The notes under the pieces: model-generated
Database searches by the model: none
Told to the model about the DNA's origin: nothing
What the model saw: the letters and a program-made list of their open reading frames with translations, nothing else
Part shown: piece by piece, positions 6,749 to 16,248 of the stretch
Layout of the letters: the number at the start of each line of letters is the position of its first letter
How positions within the stretch are numbered: the first letter of the stretch is position 1
Translations under genes and position numbers: made by a program
From: Thermoanaerobaculia bacterium
Lineage (GTDB): Bacteria > Acidobacteriota > Thermoanaerobaculia > Multivoradales > JAHZIX01
Assembly (NCBI GenBank): GCA_027069135.1
Contig: JALXFE010000492.1
Span: forward strand, 65,542-98,959
Length of the DNA: 33,418 nucleotides
Reading direction: 5' to 3'

Positions 6749-8686
6749 CTACTGCTTGATGAAATTGAGCTTCCTCACGTAGTCGACGCCACCGATCCTG
6801 AACGTGGCTCGCATCCAGCCGCTGGACATGAGGTGGATCTGCTGGGGGACCGTCAGCGAACAGGTCGCCGGATTCGTGCCGTAGGTATCGGTATTGAGGA
6901 CGACCTCGTCTCCGGCATTCAATGCGTTTAGAAGCCAGGCCGGGCAATCGTGCTCCATCAGATCCCAGGATGCCTGAAATTTGCAGGAATCTATGGTGTC
7001 GCCGGCATAGCTCATCGTCAGGTACGTCGGATTGTTCTGCCCGGTGTTGCAGGGACCGTCAACAGGCCTCTCCTCGAAATTTCCCTGACTCTCGTCGTAG
7101 TAAAACGAGAAGCTCGGAGGGTCCGGAAGCTCTGAGGTGAAGGTCGTCCGAGCCGAGGACGAAGAGGGGAGGTAGCTGGCGATCAAGCGCACATCCGGCG
7201 CCGAGCCCGTTCGAACGATTCTCACCAGGGGGCGGCCCACGGTCTGCATTCCAGGAAGCTCATCATCGACAGAGAACGTCCAGTTCCCCCCCGGATGCCC
7301 CTGAATGACTCCTCCCCCACTCTTCGTGCTGGTCGGGAAAACGTCGAACCACGTGTACGCATAAGTGCCCGCCGGCAGGTTAAGGGTGAAGTCCATGTCA
7401 AAATCTTCTTGAAAGATGATGTATTCCTGGCCGGGATCGACCAAACAATAGGCAGTGCCACAGACCCCCAGACCCTCCGGGACCATATTCTTCAAATCCG
7501 CCATCTCCGCCACCTCGAGTACATCTCCCATCGCAGCCCGGGCGAGGGAGTATTGCGAGGAGCTCTGATCCCAATCCCCGCCGGAAGTCCACAGCAGGTC
7601 ATGGAGCGGATCCATGTAGATCGGATGGTGGCCTCGGGTAAAGGCCTTCCAGACCCAAAGATAGTTGCCGGAAACGCCCAAGAGATGATCGGTGTCGAGG
7701 AGCACCGGGCGCCCTCCCGTACCACTCGTTGCAGCGCTGCTATCCGCCTCCGGCGGCGAGTTGAAATTACCGAAACCGTCAGTCCTGTTCGGGGAGACGA
7801 TATCTGCCGATGTCGCCGCCAGGTCGGAGTTGTTGTTCCAGTCGCCCGCCGCGTTCATGGAGATCAGGTGCTGATTGGGAAGGTTCGCCTCTTCGCTCTG
7901 GATGACGCCGGCCATATGGTTCTGCCAGGCCACCGATCCAGAACGGCTCTCATTGCTGATCTCCCAGATCAGATTGGGAAAGCCGTTGAAGCGCTGCACC
8001 ATCAACCGGACGTAAGCCTCTTGATAGCCGAGAATTCCCGAACCGGCTCCGAGGGTGTGAACCTCCAGCCCTCGACCGTCACTGTTCAGATCGCCGTTGA
8101 CGCCGTTGACGTTGTTGCCGCCGCGAAACGGGTGTTTGAGCCACGGATTCGGATTCCGTAACGGACCTTGGCTGGACGGTTTATCCTCGATACTCCAACC
8201 TTGAAACAGCATGATGCTGATATAAAGGTCATTCTGGGCCGCCCCCGTCAGCGCGGTGCATACTTCGTTGAAATGCGCGTCGTCGAACTGTGACAAATCA
8301 TACTGGCCGCCAGCATTCTTGACGAAGGGAAGATGGGAATAGTCCCCATCTTCCCAAGTCCACCCACGCACAAAGTTATGACCGTTCTGGAGGACCGTAT
8401 TGAGGTAGCTACTCCAAGTCACATCCAAGTTCCCGGAGCCGCCTCCCACCCAATTCTGGATATTTCCCCAAACGTGAGATCCGCTGAGCACCACCGCCTT
8501 CTCCGACGGATCTCCCTTGACCATAAAATAGAGTCCGTTGCTAGGATGCACTTCCAACAGACCCGGCGCGCCGGCCGGAACGAGGCATTGAAAACTTCCC
8601 TTGCCTCCCCGTCCTCCACCCCCCAGCTGCGCGGAGGCCTGAAACGGAATCAAGAAAACGAGACATGCCAATAGAAAACGCAACAT
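6749..8686 (-). CDS. Exported glycoside hydrolase-like protein (TIM barrel plus beta domains)
   Basis: A 645-residue protein with a clear Sec signal peptide (about 1-20, cleaved after FQASA). Residues ~35-400 look like a clan-A type (beta/alpha)8 barrel: SGSHVWGNIQNW, FVRGWTWEDGD, and NLIWEISNES, where Asn245-Glu246 would be the acid/base pair of such glycosidases. A beta region (~410-495: EEYIIFQEDF, AGTYAYTWFDVFPT) resembles the putative collagen-binding-like domain that often follows DUF4038/apiosidase-like barrels. The last ~130 residues are Cys-containing and unrecognised. The ATG at 8686 has AAGGAG 8 nt upstream. It is the third gene of a minus-strand group after the giant modular protein, which has the same barrel-plus-beta layout, and the YD-repeat protein. 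The substrate is unknown; a plant or microbial polysaccharide is only a guess. Confidence 0.8.
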   Translation of the reverse strand: MLRFLLACLVFLIPFQASAQLGGGGRGGKGSFQCLVPAGAPGLLEVHPSNGLYFMVKGDPSEKAVVLSGSHVWGNIQNWVGGGSGNLDVTWSSYLNTVLQNGHNFVRGWTWEDGDYSHLPFVKNAGGQYDLSQFDDAHFNEVCTALTGAAQNDLYISIMLFQGWSIEDKPSSQGPLRNPNPWLKHPFRGGNNVNGVNGDLNSDGRGLEVHTLGAGSGILGYQEAYVRLMVQRFNGFPNLIWEISNESRSGSVAWQNHMAGVIQSEEANLPNQHLISMNAAGDWNNNSDLAATSADIVSPNRTDGFGNFNSPPEADSSAATSGTGGRPVLLDTDHLLGVSGNYLWVWKAFTRGHHPIYMDPLHDLLWTSGGDWDQSSSQYSLARAAMGDVLEVAEMADLKNMVPEGLGVCGTAYCLVDPGQEYIIFQEDFDMDFTLNLPAGTYAYTWFDVFPTSTKSGGGVIQGHPGGNWTFSVDDELPGMQTVGRPLVRIVRTGSAPDVRLIASYLPSSSSARTTFTSELPDPPSFSFYYDESQGNFEERPVDGPCNTGQNNPTYLTMSYAGDTIDSCKFQASWDLMEHDCPAWLLNALNAGDEVVLNTDTYGTNPATCSLTVPQQIHLMSSGWMRATFRIGGVDYVRKLNFIKQ

Positions 8687-8950
8687 CAGAAAACTCCTTT
8701 TTCGAGATACATTGATCCTTCTCAGAGCCTCACGACGGGCTCAGGATCCCGGAGCTCCTCAACGTCTCAAGACAGGAGTGAGGGCCCCAAGGGCGAACCG
8801 TTTCGTTCGCTACCTACTATTGCGAGGGTCGATGAAGAAAACGTCCAAAAGGCTTCCAAAAAAGCGACACGCAGCGATCCCTATCGTCTGCAGCGGCACT
8901 GGACACTAGTGTTCCGGGGCAAACGGCTCACGAGGATCACTGCCTCCGTC

Positions 8951-11900
8951 TCATTCCGGCTCTGGGACTAGACGCCGGACAAACTCGAGGATCCCATTGG
9001 CAAATTCGATCGCGGCATTCACTGCAGATCGGGCATCGAGGGTACCCTTGACGGAAACGCTGACTTTCGGCTTCGACCGTACTTTGGCCTCCAGATCGAG
9101 TTGTAATGACTCATCCACCACCAGGCCCCCCATCCCGGTCTGAAGCTCCGCCCTGATCAATGCATCGCTCTCGAGCGGACCGGTGGCCACCTCAAGGCGA
9201 GCCGACTGGATTTCCAAGTATCCCGAGTTAGAATCTGCTTGGAATCCACCGGGAATAATGTCAAAGACTTTTCCTCCCGAAACGCCAGCCTGAACTTCTC
9301 CGACGACCCCGAAATTACTCACCCCTCCTCCCGAAAACTCAACCTGAATGCCGGCCCGCGCACTCACGAAATTGCTCCCTGGAGGCCTGAACTTGTAACT
9401 CAGACCGAAGGTAAAAGCACTTGAGGGACTCTCCAGTTTCGGTATTCTTCGGATCGTTTCTCGGAACGCACCAGCGGCGGTCGTCGAGTTATCGTCCCGA
9501 CCATCGGGATCAATTCGGGCGACTGGGTTGTTGGAAGAATAACTGTAGCGATTCCAACTCTGTGAGCTGGATGCCGTTCCCAGCACAGAATCCACACTCA
9601 GGAACCTCCCCAAGTACGGTGAGTGATACCGAGCATGCATGTAGTCCAAATCGCCTTCGATGTCCCCTCCGTTGCCGTCGCGTTCATGGCCGGTGAATTG
9701 GAGCTCTTCGGCCTCGATCAGGGGTGGACGGACATAGCCGCCAAAGGGGTAGAAGTCGTTCGATTCGACGATCTGTTGGGAGGAGCCCGTGATACGCCTC
9801 GTAGTCCCCAAATGATCCAGATGCAGGTGGCGGATGCCGTCAGCAGAGACGGTAGCCACCGGGCGGGTGCCCGCGTGAATGTAATCTTCGTCCCACTGCC
9901 ATTGGCCGGCTTGCCGCTTGTATCGGCGCAACACCTGCTGGGTGGCGGATCGGGGAGTGTAGGTCTCATCACCCAAGGCCAATCCCAGGGTGGCCAGCCT
10001 TTCCCCCGTCACCGTGTAGAGATAGGTCCTCTCGACGGTGCCGTGGGAAAGATAGGTCATGCGGTCGAAGGCGTCGTATCGGTATTGGTAAGGAACCCCG
10101 GCGAGCTCGACGGCCAAGAGATTGCCATTGGCGTCATAGCCCGTTCCCGGAGCGTCCAGGCGGTTCGAGACTGTGCTGACAGGGATAGCGCCGGGGCTTG
10201 GACCGATGACGGAGCCGGAGGCCGTGAGATCGGTGAGGTTTCCAAAGACGTCGTAGGTGGCATCCTGTTGGGCGGTCTGGCCGTCCAGGTCCAAAGCTCC
10301 GCGGGTCAGCCGGCCCAGAAGATCGTAGCGGTAAACATCGCCTCCGATGCCCGTGACGTTGCCTGCCGGATCGTAAGAGAAACCATTCTTCTCCCACAGA
10401 GTAGCGCCGCTCAGGGTCTTGATGGCGATGCGATCCAGGCGCCAACCGTTGGCATCGAGAGCGTAGAAATCCTGGACATTGTTCTGATGCTTGAGGCGGG
10501 CCAACTGGCCGTTGGGGTGGTATTCGAGAATGGGAGCAAAGCCGGGGACTCCCGTCAGAATTCCTTCGCGGTAGCTGTAGCCGACAGGGCCCGGCACGGC
10601 AATGCCCTCGCAGCCGGGAGTCGTGCACTCCGGATAGGTTTGCGTCAGAACGTTCCCGAGGGCATCGTAGCCATCGATGGATGAGCTGAAGGAAGCTCCG
10701 GAGCTCGCGCGGACGGAGTAGCCCGTCAGCCGCCCCAAGGGGTCGGCGTAAGTGAAGGTCTCGGAGACCACCACGTCCGTGAGCTGGGGGGAGCCCGCTT
10801 GCAGAGGAACGTCGTTATGACGCTTGGTGTACACGAGCTTTCCGGCGCGCAGGTCTGCACCGGAGCTCGTCCGGGCGAAAAACAGTTCCTTCATCAAAGG
10901 ACCCGTGAGCCGGGAGACCGGATCCCGTCCGTCCGGCTGGTAGATCTGCACCGCTCGCCCTGCCGCGTCATAGCGGGTTCCCAGATCGAAGGCGGGGTCC
11001 GGCGCCCATTGGAAAAGAATGTTCCCTCTCGAGTCGTACTCGAAGGCCTTGCTCCCTCCACCTCCGATCCCCAACTCCGGATGGTTTTCGCTCTTTTGCA
11101 GGCCGCGCCCGTCGTAGTTGAAAACGCGCCATTGGGCACTCGGGGGACAGACGAGAGCGCCGTCGTCGTCGTCGTTCACACAGACGTGACTGAGCCGCCC
11201 CCCTTCGTCGTAGCGATAGGTCGTGCGCAGCTGAAGCGCTCCGGATCCGTCGAGCTCTTCCAGGAGAAACATTCGCCCGAGACCGTCTTTGGATCTGTGT
11301 TCCACTCTGGTCTGCAGTCCGCCTTCAGTCTGGACCTCTACGGAGGTCTCCTGGAGTCGATCCCCCAGGTAAGTGGTCGTAACCTGGCTCAGGTCCGGGT
11401 TGGTGACGACGCCGGGCCGACCGAAGGCGTCATAGCTTGAGAAGGTCGTTCCGGCGGCAGCCTGTCCGTTACCGCTCGAGCTCCACAACCGGTTCCTCAG
11501 GGGCCAGCCGAGAGCGTTGACCTCGAAGTAACGCTCGACGAGCTCGGACCCCGTCGCCGCCGTGGGTATCTTGCGCCTCTCGATCTGCAGCCGGCCCAGG
11601 GCGTCAAAATGAGACGAGCCTTCCGTGAGCTGGCCTCCCCGGGCACAGCCCCCGGCGGAAGTAAAAATCTTTTGCACGACTTTGGGATCCCAGATGTCGT
11701 TGGCTCCGAGGTATTGGTATTCCGTGCTGGCAACTCGGACGTCCACCTCACAGGTCTCTACCAATCGCCCCAACAGATCGTATTTATTCCGTGTTTCTAC
11801 CCCGGCGGGATCGAAAGAAGAGGCTACTTTCGAAGTCCCCGGATCCAGAGAGAGATTTGCCAAATTGAGAAAGACCGCGCCGTTTTCCGGATCCAGGGCA

Positions 11901-14410
11901 TCGCTTCGCACTCGGGCCCCCAGGCTGTAGGAGTGCTTGAGGCTATACTCCGGGATCGTCCCCGGGGCCGCACACCCGTTCAGGGGAAGGCCGCTCGGAC
12001 CATCTCCTCCGAAATAATCCTCTCTTTCGATATGACCCGGGATAGGAGAGGACGTCGGGGTGTAACGGACCAGAAAGTCGTGCTCTCCCTGCTGCACCGA
12101 AAGTTGCTGATTGCCACCGTCTTCCGCCACCCGCCGCTGCCCCAGGAGGAAACCCGTCGTGGGATCGTGGCAGGTCAGCGTCAAGGAAATATCGCGTCGG
12201 TTGTTCGGTGCCTGCACGATCTCCGACCAGGTCGAGGTGCCGAGAACCCATTTTCCGTTCGTGGGAATCTGCCATTGGTTCGGCTGATATCCGGCCGATA
12301 GGGGATAGCCGCCTCCCCCGACGGGGGGGTTGAAGTAGGTAAACCGGTCCTGCCGCGAGTTCCCGCCGAAGGTCGAGCTCAGCTCCGTCTTTCGAAAGTT
12401 TCCGAAGCCATCGAAATCACTCTTGATGGAAGTCGTCCGGTGAGCCTGGGCGCTGCATATCGCAGGATCTGCGGCGCCGGTTTGGGGATCGTCGCAGTAC
12501 AAGGTTTGCTGATACCGCAGGCGGGGGTTGTAACCGACCTTACCCCGCAGACTGGGAAGGATATCCTCAAAGAAGCCGTCGAAGGTGAAATGGACATACT
12601 CCTCTCTCAAAAGAACGCCGTTCTTGTCGTAGATCCTCTTGGAGAGGTAGCGGGTCGGTTTGACAAAATCATCCGGCGCGGTGGGAGCCGTGAAGTTTCC
12701 GGTGGCGTCAATGATGCTCAGGGGATCCACGCCGTCGCTGACACCATCGTTGTCGACGTCGAAGAGGACCGCTCCGAGGACCGGTGAAGTGAGGTGGTGA
12801 TCCGGCGAACACACGGTGTAGGGTTGGCCGAACTCCCGCACCAGGCCAACGCGGGCGGTCTGGAAGTAATTGACCGTGTAGTTTCCTTCCGGGTCGGTCA
12901 CCTTGTTGCTCGTATAGCAGGGTTGGACCCCGAGCTTGTCCTTATTGGTCTCGGGATTGAAGAGCAGGATGTTGTCCCAGGGGGATTCCAAAAAATTGCC
13001 GGCGGGGGTCTGAGCCATCTCGTGCTCGTAGGTCCACTCGCCGATCTGGACACCGCCATTGGGAGCCTCCGGATCGGAGAGTAAGACCTTGCGGCTCACC
13101 CCTTCGATGGGCCGATACTGACGATTGAAGGCCATGCCTGCAGGAATCTCATATCTGTAGAGGCTGTACTCCCAGCCGTAGCCACCCCCGGTGGGCAGGC
13201 GCAATCGTTGGATTGCTCCCGATTTACTCCGTACAAGGGGCGTCGGATCCTCCACGTAATAGGACATGCCGAAGGACCAATCTGTGCCCAGGGCCTCGAT
13301 GCGTGTCAGATGGCTGACCACGACTTGTTCCTCCGGTCCGGGACCTCCGCAAACGATGGAACCCGGGTTCACGGTACCGATTCGATAACGATCAACAGCC
13401 TCCTCGAGGTAGTTGAATTGATAGGTCGTCACCGCGGGGTTTCCAAACGCTGGGAAAGTGACGCTTGCGACCCGGGCTCCCTCTTCCGGGTTATTAGTGG
13501 GCCTGGCCTCCAGATCGACGGTGATCGAACGGCCGAACTGATCCGAGATGGTCCAGGTCCGCGCGCCATCGACATCTGCCGTCCCATAGTCGAAGCTCAC
13601 CGGATTGCCGAAGGCATCTTGGATGTCGGCTACTCGCCAGGGGCTCCCGTTGTTCGGAATGCGCAGAATCTCGTCCGCCTGATACGTGAAGTGATGTACC
13701 GACCCGTTCGGAAAATCGATCCATAGCTCACAGCTGGAGCTCGGAGGGTTGAGCCTCCGATTGACCTCGCAGCCGGGACCGGTGGTGCGAAGGCGAAGAT
13801 AGGAGCCGTCCCGGGAATAGGCGACCTGCGGTTCCTCGACCATTCCCGGATGCAGGGTCGGATAAAACTCGTGGCGGCTGCCGTCCGGAGCGACATAGGT
13901 ATTGCGCTCCGGAAGCGAAGGATCCATTTCGCTGATTCCCAGAATCATTCCCGGGTTGATGGACCAACCGAGGCCGGCGTTGGACAGGGGATCCGGCGCC
14001 TTGTAGAACCTCTCCAGGTCGTCGGGAACGCTGCCGCCGCCGGCTCCGGTTTCCACGCAATCGAAGGCGTACTCCCAGATATTGGAGTTGTAGACCAGGG
14101 TCAGCCCGTAACTCAGACTGCCGCCCGCCGGAATCGTTGGGCCCAACGGAAAGCTCAGGGTCAGATTGCCGTTGAAGAGATTGACCGAATCCATCCCCCC
14201 GAACTGAAAGGCACCGTTGACCGCCGTACCCCGTGACTCTACCGGAGACTGAGCCGCCCCCTGGTCCCCGGAACCCTGGGCCCATAAGGCCTTCTGCGAA
14301 GAGCCTGCGAAGAACACCGAGATCAGGCAGACCCGCAGGGCTAACGAACCGATAGTGCGAACCATCATCGAATCCCATCCTTTCCGCATCTTCATTCTCC
14401 GGATCCTCAT
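8951..14410 (-). CDS. Exported YD-repeat/RHS-family protein
   Basis: A 1819-residue protein with a signal peptide ending at ALWA-Q (Ala44). The first ~800 residues form an N-terminal shell-like region. YD repeats then run from about 830 to 1530 (YDLLGRL, YDAFGRP, YDEGGRL, YDSRGN, YDAAGRA, YDPAGN, YDANGN and others). The RHS-associated core is at ~1590-1635 (YMHARYHSPYLGRFLSVD, then DPDGR). RHS shells usually enclose a variable C-terminal cargo. Here the last ~180 residues are beta-rich with alternating hydrophobic residues and no nuclease, deaminase or protease motif I know. GC in that part is about 56% by hand count, against about 62% in a core sample. The first ATG overlaps the upstream stop as ATGA. 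Later in-frame ATGs (14368 among them, with AAGGA 9 nt upstream) would give a more classical 30-residue signal peptide, so the exact start is uncertain. No immunity-like gene follows. Confidence 0.88.
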   Translation of the reverse strand: MRIRRMKMRKGWDSMMVRTIGSLALRVCLISVFFAGSSQKALWAQGSGDQGAAQSPVESRGTAVNGAFQFGGMDSVNLFNGNLTLSFPLGPTIPAGGSLSYGLTLVYNSNIWEYAFDCVETGAGGGSVPDDLERFYKAPDPLSNAGLGWSINPGMILGISEMDPSLPERNTYVAPDGSRHEFYPTLHPGMVEEPQVAYSRDGSYLRLRTTGPGCEVNRRLNPPSSSCELWIDFPNGSVHHFTYQADEILRIPNNGSPWRVADIQDAFGNPVSFDYGTADVDGARTWTISDQFGRSITVDLEARPTNNPEEGARVASVTFPAFGNPAVTTYQFNYLEEAVDRYRIGTVNPGSIVCGGPGPEEQVVVSHLTRIEALGTDWSFGMSYYVEDPTPLVRSKSGAIQRLRLPTGGGYGWEYSLYRYEIPAGMAFNRQYRPIEGVSRKVLLSDPEAPNGGVQIGEWTYEHEMAQTPAGNFLESPWDNILLFNPETNKDKLGVQPCYTSNKVTDPEGNYTVNYFQTARVGLVREFGQPYTVCSPDHHLTSPVLGAVLFDVDNDGVSDGVDPLSIIDATGNFTAPTAPDDFVKPTRYLSKRIYDKNGVLLREEYVHFTFDGFFEDILPSLRGKVGYNPRLRYQQTLYCDDPQTGAADPAICSAQAHRTTSIKSDFDGFGNFRKTELSSTFGGNSRQDRFTYFNPPVGGGGYPLSAGYQPNQWQIPTNGKWVLGTSTWSEIVQAPNNRRDISLTLTCHDPTTGFLLGQRRVAEDGGNQQLSVQQGEHDFLVRYTPTSSPIPGHIEREDYFGGDGPSGLPLNGCAAPGTIPEYSLKHSYSLGARVRSDALDPENGAVFLNLANLSLDPGTSKVASSFDPAGVETRNKYDLLGRLVETCEVDVRVASTEYQYLGANDIWDPKVVQKIFTSAGGCARGGQLTEGSSHFDALGRLQIERRKIPTAATGSELVERYFEVNALGWPLRNRLWSSSGNGQAAAGTTFSSYDAFGRPGVVTNPDLSQVTTTYLGDRLQETSVEVQTEGGLQTRVEHRSKDGLGRMFLLEELDGSGALQLRTTYRYDEGGRLSHVCVNDDDDGALVCPPSAQWRVFNYDGRGLQKSENHPELGIGGGGSKAFEYDSRGNILFQWAPDPAFDLGTRYDAAGRAVQIYQPDGRDPVSRLTGPLMKELFFARTSSGADLRAGKLVYTKRHNDVPLQAGSPQLTDVVVSETFTYADPLGRLTGYSVRASSGASFSSSIDGYDALGNVLTQTYPECTTPGCEGIAVPGPVGYSYREGILTGVPGFAPILEYHPNGQLARLKHQNNVQDFYALDANGWRLDRIAIKTLSGATLWEKNGFSYDPAGNVTGIGGDVYRYDLLGRLTRGALDLDGQTAQQDATYDVFGNLTDLTASGSVIGPSPGAIPVSTVSNRLDAPGTGYDANGNLLAVELAGVPYQYRYDAFDRMTYLSHGTVERTYLYTVTGERLATLGLALGDETYTPRSATQQVLRRYKRQAGQWQWDEDYIHAGTRPVATVSADGIRHLHLDHLGTTRRITGSSQQIVESNDFYPFGGYVRPPLIEAEELQFTGHERDGNGGDIEGDLDYMHARYHSPYLGRFLSVDSVLGTASSSQSWNRYSYSSNNPVARIDPDGRDDNSTTAAGAFRETIRRIPKLESPSSAFTFGLSYKFRPPGSNFVSARAGIQVEFSGGGVSNFGVVGEVQAGVSGGKVFDIIPGGFQADSNSGYLEIQSARLEVATGPLESDALIRAELQTGMGGLVVDESLQLDLEAKVRSKPKVSVSVKGTLDARSAVNAAIEFANGILEFVRRLVPEPE

Positions 14411-16248
14411 TTCCAGGTCCGGAAGTTGTCGAAATAGAAGTTCCCCACGGTGCCGGGATCCAGGCCGAAGACGGCCCCCAGACGCAGGCCTTCGAGGGTG
14501 TGGACCGAGTTGTCGATCCCGCTGAGGTCATGGATCAGGGTCGAGCCGAGCCAGACTCGGGCAAGGCCGTCCGCCAGGCCCGGCGCCGTGGCGGCGCGCC
14601 ACTCCAGGGTGAGGCTCTGAGGAGCGTCGGCGAAGGGCTGCCAACTGCTGAAGAGGTAATTCCCGGCATCCCGGCGAACGAGAAGCCATAGCTCATAGCC
14701 GCCGACGCCGCTGCGCATCCGGAGGCTGAAGGCCGTTCCCCCGGCGCCCCAGCCTTGAAGGACGGTGAAATCTCCATTGGGGATGGCCAGGGAATTGGGG
14801 TCGAAGAGAAACTCGAGATGCTGGGTTCTATCGAGATCCGTCCAGCTCGTCCCCACCCGGGCGGCAGCGTCGCCACTGAGTACGTTGACCTCGAGACCGA
14901 AGGCATCGTCCAACGCCGCTACCGGGGTGGCGGCGACGGACCCGGCACCGCTGACCCCGGCCTCGCTCCAGGCCGAGAGATCACCGCTTTCGAAATCGTC
15001 CCGCTGCCGGTAGCGGCGGCTGTTCCAGCCCCGCCAGGACTCGAAGGCGTCGAAGAAGTAGCTGCCGCTGATGGCGGCGTCGAGGCTGTGGATGGCTCCC
15101 AGGCGGACGCCGTCCAGGAGACGCTCGGAATTGGCGAGGCCTAAAACCTCCGCGACCTCGGCCCCGGCAACCCACAGCCGGGCGAGGCCGTCGGCGGCCG
15201 TGGGATCTGTCGCCGCCCGCCATTCGAGGAGCACCTCATGGACCCCATTGGGGAGCACCGCCGCTGAAGCCGTCGCGTTGCCCCCGACGTTCTTGCGGGC
15301 TTTGAGATGCAGAAAGTACTGGGAGGCGTCCGGCATCTGGGAGATCTCCAGGGAGAAGACATTCCCCGCCGGACCGAAGCCGGTGAAGATCGGATGCTGG
15401 TTGTGGGAGCGAAGGCTGCCGGTATCGATGAGGAAACGGGCCCAGTAGTGATTCTCCCGCTGCGGCGAGCGGTCCTCCACCCAGAGATTCTGAGCACCTT
15501 CGAGGCCCACCCTCAGCGCGTAGCTCCCTTCCAGGCCGGCGGCGGGGATGACCTCGAGGGTGCCGCCGCCGTTGGCGACGACGCTGCCCCAGGCGCTCGC
15601 ATCCCCACTCTCGAAACCATCCTTGTGCAAGGGGACTCGATCCCGCTCGCCGGAGCAGGCTGACACCTCATCGAAGTAGAGCACTCCTACGGTACCGGCA
15701 TCGACGGCGCTCACGGCACCGAGCCGGACGGTCGTCACCGCGACATCCCCGGTATCTAGCCCCAGGAGCTCCGAAACCAGGTGACGATCGATCCACAGCC
15801 GCGCTCCACCGTCCGGTCGCCCCGGGGCGGAGGAAGCCCACCACTCCATATGGATCTGGGCCGTTGCAGACCGCAAGGTGGTCTGGGGCCCGGGAAAGGT
15901 CACCCCGCCATCGAGGACCCGTAGACGAAGGGAAGACTCCTTGGCGCCGCCCACCAACTGGACAGCAAAGGGCTTGGTGGCACCGGAGCGACCGTCCAGC
16001 AGACTGAAGGCCGCTCCCGAGGGAAGACGGAGCCCCGAGGGGTCGAGGAGGAAGCTTATCCGATAGTGGCGCTGGGCCTCCGGCAGGTTGTCGATGAGCC
16101 TCACCTGCGGAGCTCCAACCTGCACGGGGAGCTCTACCGCCAAGCCCAAGAGCCCCTCGAGAGCCGCGGCTGGATCCACCCGGACGTCCCCTTGGCCCAC
16201 CACCTGGACACCATCCCAAAGACTCAGGTCTCCCCCTTCGAAGTCGTC
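14407..16248 (-). repeat. Three tandem ConA-like domain repeats within the giant protein
   Basis: Three units of about 200 residues each open with DDFEGGDLSLW, DGFESGDASAW and DDFESGDLSAW. They close with VRLGAVSAVDAGTVGVLYFD, VRLGAIHSLDAAISGSYFFD and LRLGAVFGLDPGTVGNFYFD. They share ARLW or ARVW before the closing motif. They are clear internal duplications that have since diverged, and look like carbohydrate-binding jelly-roll modules. Confidence 0.8.

Noticed and set aside
8712-8909. 65-codon plus-strand frame after the YD-repeat gene, considered as an immunity or small basic protein
   Set aside because: Opposite strand to the operon, no good ribosome-binding site at its first ATG, and no recognisable pattern; the inner 25-codon frame is too short to support.
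14407-16248. Recent DNA duplication of the ConA-like units
   Set aside because: The three units are related at protein level but diverged in DNA, so they are old domain repeats rather than a recent duplication.
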